DNA of 64,000 nucleotides from Carthagonibacter metallireducens (GTDB taxonomy: Bacteria; Gemmatimonadota; Gemmatimonadetes; Palauibacterales; Palauibacteraceae): positions 14,237-78,236 of the forward strand of contig JAMJQQ010000119.1 of NCBI GenBank assembly GCA_023554445.1, written 5' to 3'. Positions 42,619 to 51,639 of the stretch are shown here, in pieces. The notes beneath the pieces are model-generated. The model was not told where the DNA came from. It saw only the letters and a program-made list of their open reading frames with translations, and ran no database searches. Numbering within the stretch: position 1 is the first letter of the stretch; every line of letters begins with the position of its first letter. The translations under genes were made by a program, and so were the position numbers.

Positions 42619-44382
42619 TCAGCCCTCGAGGACGGTTCCACCCACCTTGAGGGCACCCGTTCGGTCGAGGTATTCCTGTACGATCCCACGGACGTCCTCG
42701 CCGCTCTCGCAGCGAGCATTCCCCGCACAGAGCGCTACGAGATCGGAAACCGAAAGGTGCCGGATCAGCTCCCGGATCTCGGCCAGCGAGGAGAGCGATA
42801 CGCTGAATTTCCGATACCCGAGGCCGAGGAGTACCGCGACACCGATGGGGTCGGCCGACAATTCTCCGCAGACGGACAGGTCCAGGTGGTGGTGCTCGCA
42901 TGCTTCGACAACGCGGGCGTAGAGACGGATCAGCGCCGGGTGAAGCGGATCGTAGAGCTCGGCGACCTTCGGATTCCCCCGATCGGCTGCGAGCACGTAT
43001 TGCGTCAGGTCGTTCGTGCCGAGGCTTACGAAATCAACGTAGGGGGCGAGCAGGTCGAGTGTTTCGACGGCAGCGGGGGTCTCGACCATCAGACCGACCG
43101 GGACTCCACCGCTTCCTGGCTCCTTGCCCAGGGCACCGTACGTCGATTCGAGGTGCTCTCGGGTCCGGATCAGTTCGTCCGCCGATGTCACGAGCGGGAC
43201 GAGCAGCCGGACGTTGCCATGGTCCGCCGCTCGCACGGCCGCTCGAAGCTGATTCTGGAACAACTCCGGCTCGTCCAGACAAACCCTTATCGCACGCCAG
43301 CCGAGGTACGGGTTGTCCTCCTGTTTCATCGACATGAATTGCGGGTACTTGTCGCCACCGATGTCGAAGGTGCGGATTGTCACCTCACGCCCGGGAAATG
43401 CCTCTACAACCGAGCGGTAGGCATCGAATTGCTCCTCCTCGGACGGAATCTCCCGGTGTCCGATCACGAGGAATTCGGTGCGAAGCAGGCCGACCCCCTC
43501 GGCGCCCAGACGAATCGCTTCGTCGATCTCGAACGGCTGATCCAGGTTCGCCTGGACCACCGTGTGAACTCCGTCGACGGTCTCGGTCGGCTTTGCGGCC
43601 AGCTCGGCCAGGATCTTCCTGCGAACCTGAAGCTGGGCGAGCGCACGATTGTGCGACTCGATCTCGGCCGGTGTCGGATCGACGATCAATCGCCCCGACT
43701 TGCCGTCGACGAGCAGTTCACACCCGTCGGCGATCCTGGCGAGCTGCGGCCCCACGTCGACGACGGCTGGAATTCCGAGCGAGCGCGCAATGAGAACGCT
43801 GTGTGAGCCTCGAGTACCGGCCGCCGTGATCATCCCTAGCACCCGGTCGGGACGCATGCGAACCGCCACGCTGGGAGCGATATCGTGAGCCACGACGATC
43901 GACGGTTCCTCGTCGTCCGACATCTCCAGCCCGGGTGCCGGATGGCCGAGCAGGCAGGAGAGCACGTTTCCACGGACGTCTCGCAGGTCGGCCAGCCGAT
44001 CCATCACCATGGCGTGAACCGACTCCATCATCTGGACGCGCTGCTCGAGCAACTGCATCTCGAATGCGCGCTCCGCGCTGAGCAGGTTCTCCCGAATATA
44101 CGCTTCCGTACCCGCCACCAGGTCCGGATCCTCGATCATCCACGCCTGAGACTCGAACACCTTTCCTTCGAATCCTCCCAGTAGCTCCGTCGTCTCGTGC
44201 TGAAGCTCTACGAGCCGCGAGAGGGCCTCTGCCCGAGCCCTGTGGAAACGCTCGATCTCACGGTCCACTTCGGCCGTGGCGATCGAAGTGTGCGGGATCG
44301 ACGGGATCTCCCAGCTGATGTGCCTGACCGGGCCCAGCGCACGACCGGGAGAGGCGCCCACGCCTTCGAGCAACAGACTCAT
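42619..44382 (-). CDS. ptsI: Phosphoenolpyruvate-protein phosphotransferase (EI)
   Basis: EI of 587 aa transferring phosphate from PEP to HPr. The phospho-His is H194 in AAGTRGSHSVLIARSLGIPA; the PEP-binding part includes GLLRTEFL, DIGGDKYP and MVETPAAV. C-terminal region has GTNDLTQYVLAADRGN. The GTRGSH form replaces the usual GGRTSH, but His is kept. Start overlaps ptsH by ATGA. It belongs to a PTS cluster with HPr and EIIABCD. Confidence 0.94.
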   Translation of the reverse strand: MSLLLEGVGASPGRALGPVRHISWEIPSIPHTSIATAEVDREIERFHRARAEALSRLVELQHETTELLGGFEGKVFESQAWMIEDPDLVAGTEAYIRENLLSAERAFEMQLLEQRVQMMESVHAMVMDRLADLRDVRGNVLSCLLGHPAPGLEMSDDEEPSIVVAHDIAPSVAVRMRPDRVLGMITAAGTRGSHSVLIARSLGIPAVVDVGPQLARIADGCELLVDGKSGRLIVDPTPAEIESHNRALAQLQVRRKILAELAAKPTETVDGVHTVVQANLDQPFEIDEAIRLGAEGVGLLRTEFLVIGHREIPSEEEQFDAYRSVVEAFPGREVTIRTFDIGGDKYPQFMSMKQEDNPYLGWRAIRVCLDEPELFQNQLRAAVRAADHGNVRLLVPLVTSADELIRTREHLESTYGALGKEPGSGGVPVGLMVETPAAVETLDLLAPYVDFVSLGTNDLTQYVLAADRGNPKVAELYDPLHPALIRLYARVVEACEHHHLDLSVCGELSADPIGVAVLLGLGYRKFSVSLSSLAEIRELIRHLSVSDLVALCAGNARCESGEDVRGIVQEYLDRTGALKVGGTVLEG

Positions 44383-44729
44383 GATCGAGCCCCCGGTTCG
44401 TCGACTGCGGAGCCGTAGTCGATCTCGCCTTCCCCGAATCCGGACTCGACGAGCAGCGAAAGCTCCCGGATCGCGCCGGGCGCATCGACACCCTCTGCCC
44501 GGATCCGAAGCTGGGAACCGAACTCGGCTGCCAGCATCATCACGCCCATTATGCTCTTACCGTTTACCTCGAGGCCGTCCTTCTCGACCGTGATGTTCGA
44601 TGCGAACCGCGATGAGAGCTTGACGAACTCCGCGGCCGGTCGGGCATGGAGCCCGAGCCGGTTCGGAACCCGAACCGTATTCTCGGCAATGGAGTCGCCG
44701 TTACCTCTCATCTCGTTCCCTTCGGACAA
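44379..44729 (-). CDS. ptsH: HPr phosphocarrier protein
   Basis: HPr of 116 aa with phospho-His H28 in NRLGLHARPAAEFVK and regulatory Ser59 in NGKSIMGVMMLA. It has an N-terminal extension of about 15 residues and a short C-terminal tail. The serine makes it a substrate for HprK, encoded in the same cluster. The stop overlaps ptsI as ATGA. Confidence 0.94.
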   Translation of the reverse strand: MSEGNEMRGNGDSIAENTVRVPNRLGLHARPAAEFVKLSSRFASNITVEKDGLEVNGKSIMGVMMLAAEFGSQLRIRAEGVDAPGAIRELSLLVESGFGEGEIDYGSAVDEPGARS

Positions 44730-44744
44730 GTTCTGGATCTCCTC

Positions 44745-45503
44745 TCACCCGATCAGTGCCGCTACGACGAGCCACGCGACTGGAATGGCGAGTACCAGGG
44801 CCGCCGCGACTCGACCCGCACGTCGCGGCCAGCGAAATGCCACAAGCGCTACGAACGCAGCGACGGCGGCCAGACCGCCAAAGAAACCGTTCCACTCGAC
44901 CACATCCAGGACGCTGCGACTCAGAAGAACCGCATCCAGACCCAGCAGAAACAGAATCAAGGGTGCGAGGCGTCGCGGAACCCATTCGAGCCAGCTCTCG
45001 TGGAGCGCCTTGCCCACGCCCAGACCTTCCCGCCAGCCGCTCCGAAAGCCCCAGACGCGGATCGCGATGTGACCGGCGTTGAAGGTGAGCAGAAACAGGG
45101 CCACCGACCAGAGGGGATCCACCCCCAGGCCGAATGCGGCAATCGCAGACAGCAGGCACACGGGACGCCATGCAGCCCAGATCAGGCGATCTCCCACGGT
45201 GCCGAGTGGGCCGCGAAGCGCGGTCCGGAACCTCTCGATGCTCGCGCTGCTCTCGCCGTCCAACTCGGCACGGGCCAGTGCCCCCGCTGCCAACCCGGCC
45301 AGATACGGGTGCGAATTGAAGGCCGATTGGTGCCTCGCTACCGATTCGCTGAGGCGAACGGGATCCCCCGCATGTATCCGTCGCAGAAGAGGAAGCATCG
45401 TGAAGGCCATACCGCCGCCGATCATGGTGCGGTAGTTCCACGACCCCTGCACGGCGAAGCTCCTCCACCAGGCCGACCACAGGTCCTTGCGAAGAGGTCT
45501 CAT
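44745..45503 (-). CDS. Mannose-family PTS EIID component
   Basis: Membrane protein of 252 aa with an N-terminal SFAVQGSWNYRTMIGGGMAFTMLP region, which is typical for the EIID N-terminal domain. NSHPYLAGLAAGALARAE is another EIID motif, and three C-terminal hydrophobic helices follow. It forms the sugar channel with EIIC. The order EIIA-EIIB-EIIC-EIID-ptsH-ptsI is read along the minus strand. Substrate is not predictable. Confidence 0.9.
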   Translation of the reverse strand: MRPLRKDLWSAWWRSFAVQGSWNYRTMIGGGMAFTMLPLLRRIHAGDPVRLSESVARHQSAFNSHPYLAGLAAGALARAELDGESSASIERFRTALRGPLGTVGDRLIWAAWRPVCLLSAIAAFGLGVDPLWSVALFLLTFNAGHIAIRVWGFRSGWREGLGVGKALHESWLEWVPRRLAPLILFLLGLDAVLLSRSVLDVVEWNGFFGGLAAVAAFVALVAFRWPRRAGRVAAALVLAIPVAWLVVAALIG

Positions 45504-45507
45504 GCCC

Positions 45508-46212
45508 TCATCCCGCCATTCCCACGGCTATGGCCCCGGCGACCGCACCGACGAGCAACAGCGGCCATCCCCGCAGTCCCGTCGAACTCGTGCGCCCCCC
45601 GGCTCCCGCCGATGCGGCCATGGCGGTGACCAGCATCGCGGCTCCCCAGGCGGTAGCCCTGCCGGATGCAGGTTGGCCTACCGACCAGGCGGCTGCCAGA
45701 ACCGCCGGTGCGACGAATCCCGCCGTCAGGAGAGCCCCTCGCACGGCGTCCAGACGAAGTGCCAGACGATGTCTGCGTTCCAGCAGGGCCGGTCGTGCGG
45801 CAAGCTCAGCGGCATTCGACATCAGCCGCTCGTTCCCGCGCCTCCTCAGCTGAACCGTCACCGCTCCGATCCAGCCGACCGCCCACCCGGCGAGGATGGC
45901 TGCGACGAGGGCTCCCAGGGAGGCTCCCCCGGCAGCCGCGTATGCGGCTCCAGCCACGAGACCGGCCGGACCGGAATCCGGGTACCGGGCAGCCCCGAAT
46001 GGCGGGTGCCGCAGGCTCATCAATTCGAGGACGGCTCCCACCAGGAACCCGGATGCCGGATCGCCGAGCAACCAGCCGCCGAGTGTGCCCGAGACCAGGG
46101 GGCGTGAGACCATCACTTGTGGCCACGAGACCGCGTCCATTGCCAGAATTCCGCCGAGAACGACGAGAATCAGCCAGCCGGCGGTATGCAGCGGTATCTC
46201 AGCCAGCGGCAC
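45508..46212 (-). CDS. Mannose-family PTS EIIC component
   Basis: Membrane protein of 234 aa with about six to seven helices. WPQVMVSRPLVSGTLGGWLL and LELMSLRHPPFGAARYPD match the EIIC family's conserved regions. It is the transport subunit. It starts within EIIB (14-bp overlap). Confidence 0.88.
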   Translation of the reverse strand: MPLAEIPLHTAGWLILVVLGGILAMDAVSWPQVMVSRPLVSGTLGGWLLGDPASGFLVGAVLELMSLRHPPFGAARYPDSGPAGLVAGAAYAAAGGASLGALVAAILAGWAVGWIGAVTVQLRRRGNERLMSNAAELAARPALLERRHRLALRLDAVRGALLTAGFVAPAVLAAAWSVGQPASGRATAWGAAMLVTAMAASAGAGGRTSSTGLRGWPLLLVGAVAGAIAVGMAG

Positions 46213-46687
46213 GAACGAGCTCCTCGAACGGCACCTCGCGCGCGGAGGGAAGATCTCGGGCGCTCACGTGTCTGCACCGGTCCTCGATCTTTCTGAGATC
46301 CGCGATCTCGTCGGGCGACAGATGAACGTATGGCAGGACTCGACGCCGCTCTGCCCCCGCATGAAGGCCTCCCAGATTCACCCGGCGGCCGTCCAGGATC
46401 CCGGCCTCCGCCAGGCTTCGCATCGTCGACGGGGAGCGTGTGAGCAGTGCACCCCGACCCGGGAGGGCGTCGAGTTCCTCGAATCGTTCGATTGCCTCTT
46501 CGAGACCTACGAAGAGAGCATCGACTCCCTCGGGAAGTCCGGCGGCGTAGAGGTCCTTCTCCCACTCGCTCGCCGCGACCTCATCGTCCACGATCACGTA
46601 GTATTCGAGCTCGAGTCGCATGCCCCATCCCACGATCACCTGGCCGTGGAGCAGTCGCTCATCGATGCGAAACAGGTCAAGCGCCAT
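46199..46687 (-). CDS. Mannose-family PTS EIIB component
   Basis: Protein of 162 aa from the chosen ATG, with phospho-His H14 in FRIDERLLHGQVIVGW, the classical EIIB-Man site, and a ALPGRGALLTRSPSTMRSL region. Alternative starts (GTG 46714, ATG 46699) add nine or four residues; the chosen one begins like characterised EIIBs. It takes phosphate from EIIA and passes it to sugar. Confidence 0.88.
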   Translation of the reverse strand: MALDLFRIDERLLHGQVIVGWGMRLELEYYVIVDDEVAASEWEKDLYAAGLPEGVDALFVGLEEAIERFEELDALPGRGALLTRSPSTMRSLAEAGILDGRRVNLGGLHAGAERRRVLPYVHLSPDEIADLRKIEDRCRHVSARDLPSAREVPFEELVRAAG

Positions 46688-47075
46688 CGCTGGACTCATG
46701 ATCGGAGAGGACACGGATTCCGTCGTGTCCCTTCTCTGCCGCTCGGTTCGCCAGCTCGGCCGGGGGCATATCCCTGTGGAAGAGGAAATCGAGCAGCATT
46801 GGAAGATTGACGCCCGTCACCACCGCGAACGAGTCCCGCCTTCGTCCGACCGCACGGCTGGCGAGGGTGCAACTCCCGCTGGCGAGGTCGGTGAACACCA
46901 CCACCGGACCGGTGCGTGTCGGTCCCTCGACCCGGTCGCGGAGCTCATCGGGGCCGCAATCCTCGTTGGAGATCGGAATCAGCGCGCCATGAATCCCCGC
47001 GATTCCCTCCGCCGCCTCCACGAGGGCCGCCGCGAGTCGTCCATGCGCAACGACCACGCCCGTCGTCGGACTCAC
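46677..47075 (-). CDS. Mannose-family PTS EIIA component
   Basis: Protein of 132 aa with active H11 in VVVAHGRLAAALVEAAEGI and TDLASGSCTLASRAVG, the EIIA-Man fold. Start is a GTG that overlaps the hprK stop (GTGA). It receives phosphate from HPr. No regulator is apparent within the cluster besides HprK. Confidence 0.88.
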   Translation of the reverse strand: MSPTTGVVVAHGRLAAALVEAAEGIAGIHGALIPISNEDCGPDELRDRVEGPTRTGPVVVFTDLASGSCTLASRAVGRRRDSFAVVTGVNLPMLLDFLFHRDMPPAELANRAAEKGHDGIRVLSDHESSDGA

Positions 47076-48031
47076 TCGTAGTCCTCCTCCAGGTAGTCGC
47101 GCACCGGTTGCATCATGGCGCGGAGATTCTGCTCGAACAGCCTGGCCGAGTCGACCCCGGCGTAGCGCAGGAGGTGTCGCATCGCCACCACCTCGCTGAT
47201 GACCGTGATGTTCTTGCCCGGGTTCAGGGGAATGACCACCCGCGGGATCTCAACCCCCAGGATATCCGTGGTCTCCTGCACCAGTCCCGTCCGGTCGTAC
47301 GTCGCTTCGTCGCTCCAGTGCTCGAGCTGCACGACGACCTCGATCCGCTTCTGCTGCCGCACGGATCTTATTCCGAACAGCGCCCGTACATCGATGATTC
47401 CAATTCCGCGGATCTCCATGTGGAACTGCTGATGCTCGATCGCTCGGCCGATCAGCACGTCCACCCCTCGTCTGCGAACCAATACGACATCGTCGGCAAC
47501 CAGCCGGTGTCCCCGCTCGACGAGATCCAGCACGCACTCGCTCTTGCCGATCCCGCTCTGACCTACGAACAGAAGTCCGACGCCGTACACGTCGGCCAGC
47601 GATCCGTGGATCGCGGTCGACGGAGCGAATTCGTCTTCCAGAAAAGGCTTGATACGCTGGAAGAACTCGCCCGTCTTCAGTGATGAGCGAAGCAGCGGAA
47701 CCGCATGCTCCTCCGCCAGTTCCACGAGTTCGTCCGGCAGTTCGAGTCCCTTGGTGACGATGATGCACGGTCGATCGTGCCGCATGAAGGCTCGGAGCAC
47801 TTCAGCCCGCTCACTCGCCTCCAGCGAATGGAGGTACATGATCTCCGTCTCGCCCAGAACTTGAGATCGGCGCCTAGGCAGGCGTTCGGCGAACCCCGCG
47901 AGGACGAGACCCGGGCTCGAGATGTCGGCACCCGTGATCTTTCTATCCAGTCCTGATTCGCCGGCTACGACCTCCAGTTGGAGAAGGTCGCCCCGCCGAG
48001 CCAGCAATTCCGCTACGGTCAGCGCGGTCAC
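47072..48031 (-). CDS. hprK: HPr kinase/phosphorylase
   Basis: Bifunctional enzyme of 319 aa that phosphorylates HPr on Ser. Walker A GQSGIGKSE (157-164), and MEIRGIGIIDVRALFG is the HprK signature, with N-terminal domain of about 130 residues. The GTG start overlaps hpf by 4 bp. The set HprK, HPr-Ser59 and EIIABCD suggests carbon-source control in a Gram-negative background. Confidence 0.94.
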   Translation of the reverse strand: MTALTVAELLARRGDLLQLEVVAGESGLDRKITGADISSPGLVLAGFAERLPRRRSQVLGETEIMYLHSLEASERAEVLRAFMRHDRPCIIVTKGLELPDELVELAEEHAVPLLRSSLKTGEFFQRIKPFLEDEFAPSTAIHGSLADVYGVGLLFVGQSGIGKSECVLDLVERGHRLVADDVVLVRRRGVDVLIGRAIEHQQFHMEIRGIGIIDVRALFGIRSVRQQKRIEVVVQLEHWSDEATYDRTGLVQETTDILGVEIPRVVIPLNPGKNITVISEVVAMRHLLRYAGVDSARLFEQNLRAMMQPVRDYLEEDYE

Positions 48032-48369
48032 TCTTCCGGCTCGTCCAGGGTGGCAGTTAGGCTCGAGCCGGGCGGCGCCTTGTGATTCCGGCGGCGTTCC
48101 CGCTCTTTTCGCGCGCGTCTCGAGAGTCGGTCGTAGAGTCGATCCACGGCGGTGCGTATTTCCGATGCTTCGGCCTTTGCGACGACCGGTCCGCTGCCAT
48201 CCACGCTCATCACCGCTTCGGCGATGCTGCGAGTCTTCTCCTCCGCCAGAATCACTTCAATCCGTGAAGCACGCGGCTCGAACTTCGACAGGCGCTCGAA
48301 TCTCTCGTCGATGTGCTCTCGGATCGCGTCGGTGACGTCCACGTTCCGGCCGGAGATGATAATCTGCAT
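48028..48369 (-). CDS. hpf: Ribosome hibernation promoting factor
   Basis: Protein of 113 aa of the HPF/RaiA short type, with IISGRNVDVTDAIREHIDERFERLSKFE and DRLYDRLSRRARKERERRR. It dimerises or inactivates ribosomes in stationary phase. It lies next to hprK, as in many genomes. Confidence 0.9.
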   Translation of the reverse strand: MQIIISGRNVDVTDAIREHIDERFERLSKFEPRASRIEVILAEEKTRSIAEAVMSVDGSGPVVAKAEASEIRTAVDRLYDRLSRRARKERERRRNHKAPPGSSLTATLDEPEE

Positions 48370-48387
48370 CGCGTCCCTCCCTCCAGT

Positions 48388-49494
48388 TCACACTACCTTA
48401 CGCAGAACGGCCTCTGTCTCATCGGCTGTCTGGTCCCAGGTGAATCTCGCTGCATGCCCGATCGCGCCCTGTCCGAGCCGGTCCCGAAGCGCCGGGTCAG
48501 CTGCCAGCCTGCCGATCGCATCGGCCCACTTCTCGACGTCGCCGTGCGGGACCAGGTACCCGGAAACACCGTCCAGGACCGATTCGCGCAGTCCTGGCGC
48601 GTCGCTGGCGAGCGAAGGTGTCCCGCACGCAGCCGCTTCTATGTTGCTGATGCCCCACCCCTCTTTCGGCGAAGGATAAACGTGAGCCCAGGCGCGACGC
48701 ATCAGTTCCCGCTTCTCCTCCTCCGTAACGTACCCCGCGAAGGTCACGAGGTCTCTCAGCGCCAGGGAATCGACGAGCGTCTCGAGACGCTGACGATCTT
48801 CCCCCTGCCCGGCGATCCGGAACTGTACCGCGGCTCCCCGGTCTCGAAGCAGGGCCAGCGCTCGCAAGACGATGTCGACGCTCTTGTATCGCTGCAGTCG
48901 ACCCGCATAGACGATCGTCGGCTCGGCTAATCGCTCTGAAAACTGAGCCGGGCGAAAGAAACCGTGGTCGATCCCGGGGTAGCTCACCGAGATCCGATCC
49001 CGCTGGAATCCACGCTCCACCAGATCGTCCGACGTGCTCTCCGAAATCACCAGTACCGGGATCTCGGCGTAGGCTGCAGGCATGAGTTTCTCGGCCGTCC
49101 ACACCACAGCGGCGACCGGTGGCAGTTCCTGCCTGAATGCCGTCGCCCCGAACAGGTGAGGAACGAGTGCAACGACCGGAAGTGACGACCACTGCTTGCA
49201 GAACAACGGACACTTGTTGATGTCCTCCACGATCACGTCGAATTCGCGTCCTGCTTCGAGCCTGTCCTTGAAGGCCGAGAGTGCGTGAAGCGCGAAGGTG
49301 TATCGAGTTCCGGCACGGACGACTCGCATTCCGTCGAGCCGCGTCTCTGTCGGAGCACCCGTCCACCCTGAGCAGAGGAGAGTAACATCGTGCCCCCTGG
49401 CCGCGAGTCGTCCGAAAATCTCGTGCAGATGGATCTCCGCTCCACCCGCCCTCGGGTTCTCCCGATCCTGCCAGTTCACCACGAGAATCCGCAC
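48388..49494 (-). CDS. GT4-family glycosyltransferase
   Basis: Glycosyltransferase of 368 aa with GT-B fold. AGGAEIHLHEIFGRLAARGHDV is the N-terminal donor region, and PSPKEGWGISNIEAAACGTPSLASDAPGLRESV is the C-terminal GT4 motif with the EX7E acid pair. It probably builds a surface glycan or LPS. Acceptor is unknown. It lies 11 bp after nusB. Confidence 0.88.
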   Translation of the reverse strand: MRILVVNWQDRENPRAGGAEIHLHEIFGRLAARGHDVTLLCSGWTGAPTETRLDGMRVVRAGTRYTFALHALSAFKDRLEAGREFDVIVEDINKCPLFCKQWSSLPVVALVPHLFGATAFRQELPPVAAVVWTAEKLMPAAYAEIPVLVISESTSDDLVERGFQRDRISVSYPGIDHGFFRPAQFSERLAEPTIVYAGRLQRYKSVDIVLRALALLRDRGAAVQFRIAGQGEDRQRLETLVDSLALRDLVTFAGYVTEEEKRELMRRAWAHVYPSPKEGWGISNIEAAACGTPSLASDAPGLRESVLDGVSGYLVPHGDVEKWADAIGRLAADPALRDRLGQGAIGHAARFTWDQTADETEAVLRKVV

Positions 49495-49505
49495 GCGACG
49501 TGTCG

Positions 49506-49934
49506 TCAGAGCTTCTGGTTCCGGCCTCTGGCGACGGCGTCCAGAACGCCGTTGACGAAGCGGGGACTCTCCTCCGTACCATACCGCTCCGCGAGCCTGA
49601 TTGCCTCGTGAATTGCGACTCTTGTCGGCACGTCCGGGATCGTCAGCAACTCCGTCGTCGCAAGTCGCAGAATGCTCCGGTCGATCGCGGTCAGTCGTTC
49701 CAACCGCCAGTTCGCGAGGTTCCCCTGAATTCTGCTGTCCACTTCAGGCAGGTGTTCGGCAAGCGAGGCAAGTAGCGATTCCGCATATGGGCGGTATCTG
49801 TGCGAAATGCTCCGCAACGCGAAATTCCGCTCCGCGAAGGAGGGCAGAGCCAGTTCACCGTCGGAGACATCCCACGCATAGAGCATTTGCAGGGCCCAGC
49901 TTCGCGCTCGCGACCGCGGGTTGAAACCGCTCAT
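49506..49934 (-). CDS. nusB: Transcription antitermination factor NusB
   Basis: Protein of 142 aa of the rRNA antitermination complex. SRARSWALQMLYAWDV at the N terminus and RVAIHEAIRLAERYGTEESPRFVNGVLDAVAR at the C terminus are characteristic (the latter cited by parts). The ATG overlaps ribH as ATGA. Genomes commonly pair nusB with ribH. Confidence 0.94.
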   Translation of the reverse strand: MSGFNPRSRARSWALQMLYAWDVSDGELALPSFAERNFALRSISHRYRPYAESLLASLAEHLPEVDSRIQGNLANWRLERLTAIDRSILRLATTELLTIPDVPTRVAIHEAIRLAERYGTEESPRFVNGVLDAVARGRNQKL

Positions 49935-50401
49935 TCGAGGCCGGCGGCGAGCCGGCACATGTCGAGAACCGCTTGCGCGGCCTCTTCTCCCTTGTTGCCC
50001 TTCACACCCCCCGAGCGCGCCCGCGCCTGGTCGGCCGTATCGGTGGTCAGCAGTCCGAATCCGATCGGAATGCCGTACTCGCGCGCGAGTGTCTCCAGCC
50101 CCCGGGTCGCTCCCAGCGAGACATACTCGAAGTGCGGCGTCTCTCCCCGGATGACGCAGCCGAGAGCGATCACGCCATCGAGATTCCCCCGCCGCAACAG
50201 CCATGACACGCAGAGCGGAATTTCCCAGGCCCCGGGAACACGGTAGACGGCGATGCGCTCTTCCTCCACTCCAGCCCCGAGTAGCGTCTGAATCGCCGCT
50301 TCCTGCATCGACCGCGTGACGGCCTCGTTGAATCGGCTGACTACGAGCGCGATCCGCAGCCGGGCCGACGACGAGGACGGCCCCGAAAACGCCGCATTCA
50401 C
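49931..50401 (-). CDS. ribH: 6,7-dimethyl-8-ribityllumazine synthase
   Basis: Enzyme of 156 aa of riboflavin synthesis. SRFNEAVTRSM, RVPGAWEIPLCVSWLL, GCVIRGETPHFEYVS and FGLLTTDTADQARAR are family motifs. GTG start overlaps the ribBA stop (GTGA). It forms icosahedral capsids in some bacteria; oligomer state is not visible. Confidence 0.94.
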   Translation of the reverse strand: MNAAFSGPSSSSARLRIALVVSRFNEAVTRSMQEAAIQTLLGAGVEEERIAVYRVPGAWEIPLCVSWLLRRGNLDGVIALGCVIRGETPHFEYVSLGATRGLETLAREYGIPIGFGLLTTDTADQARARSGGVKGNKGEEAAQAVLDMCRLAAGLE

Positions 50402-51639
50402 GACGAGCCGAGCAGGTGCCCGAGCTTGTCCCGCTTGGCCTTGAGGTACTCGTGATTCAACTCGGTCACATCCGCCTCCAGGGCGACCCGTCCCGTGACC
50501 TCGAGACCGAATCCCTCGAGCCCGCTGAGTTTCTTCGGGTTGTTGGTGAGCAGACGGATCCGCTGCAGCCCCAGGTCCAGGAGGATCTGTGCCCCGATGC
50601 CGTAGTTCCGCAGATCTGCGGGAAAACCGAGGTGCTCGTTCGCCTCGACCGTGTCGAGTCCGCGATCCTGGAGCTCGTAGGCCTTCAGCTTGTTCAGGAG
50701 TCCGATCCCGCGGCCTTCCTGATCGAGATACACGATCACGCCGCGCCCTTCCGCCGCTACCTGACGCATCGCCGACTGAAGCTGCGACTGACAGTCGCAT
50801 CGCTCCGAGCCGAATACGTCTCCGGTGAGGCACTTGGAATGAACGCGCACCAGGACGTCGTCCTCGCCCTCGACCTCTCCCATGACCAGGGCGATGTGCT
50901 CGCGCGAGTCCACGTCGTTCCTGTATCCAACCACGCGGAACTCCCCGAAAGGCGTGGGCAGACTCGCCTCCGCAACGCGGTGCACGAGTCGCTCGTGGCC
51001 GAGCCGATACGAGATCAGGTCTGCGACGGTGACGAACGGGAGACCGTGCTGCTTCGAGAACACCTCGAGTTCCGGTCGACGGGCCATGGTGCCATCCGCG
51101 TTGAGGATCTCGCAGATGACGCCGGCGGGCGCACAGTCGGCGAGCCGCGCGATATCGACCGACGCTTCCGTCTGCCCGACTCGCTGAAGCACGCCGCCAC
51201 GCTTGGCGCGAAGCGGAAAGATATGACCAGGACGGATCAGATCAGACGGACTCGAGTCCGGATCTACCGCCACCTGGATCGTTCGTGCCCTGTCAGCGGC
51301 GCTGATCCCCGTCGACACACCCTGTTCGATCGTGGCATCGATCGAAACGGTGAACGCCGTACCGTTCGGGTCGGAATTGCGACCGTCCGACATCAGCGGC
51401 AGGTCCAGTCTGTCGGCGATCTCGGGATCGAGAGTCAGGCAGACCAGTCCGCGGCCGTGTGTCGCCATGAAGTTGATGATCTCGGGCGTCACCTTCTCGG
51501 CAGCGCAGACGAGGTCCCCTTCGTTCTCCCGGTCTTCGTCATCGGCAATGATGACGAGACCTCCCTCCCGAATCTGTCGAATCGCTTCTACTACTTTCAT
51601 ATCTGCAGACGACTGCACGAATCCACTCCCGGATGTCAT
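50398..51639 (-). CDS. ribBA: Bifunctional DHBP synthase/GTP cyclohydrolase II
   Basis: Protein of 413 aa: N-terminal ribB domain (about 10-205; DDEDRENEGDLV and THGRGLVCLTL) and C-terminal ribA domain (about 210-410; HSKCLTGDVFGSERCDCQ zinc site and LDQEGRGIGLLNKLKAY). Its ATG overlaps ribE as ATGA. It catalyses the two committed precursor steps. Confidence 0.95.
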   Translation of the reverse strand: MTSGSGFVQSSADMKVVEAIRQIREGGLVIIADDEDRENEGDLVCAAEKVTPEIINFMATHGRGLVCLTLDPEIADRLDLPLMSDGRNSDPNGTAFTVSIDATIEQGVSTGISAADRARTIQVAVDPDSSPSDLIRPGHIFPLRAKRGGVLQRVGQTEASVDIARLADCAPAGVICEILNADGTMARRPELEVFSKQHGLPFVTVADLISYRLGHERLVHRVAEASLPTPFGEFRVVGYRNDVDSREHIALVMGEVEGEDDVLVRVHSKCLTGDVFGSERCDCQSQLQSAMRQVAAEGRGVIVYLDQEGRGIGLLNKLKAYELQDRGLDTVEANEHLGFPADLRNYGIGAQILLDLGLQRIRLLTNNPKKLSGLEGFGLEVTGRVALEADVTELNHEYLKAKRDKLGHLLGSS

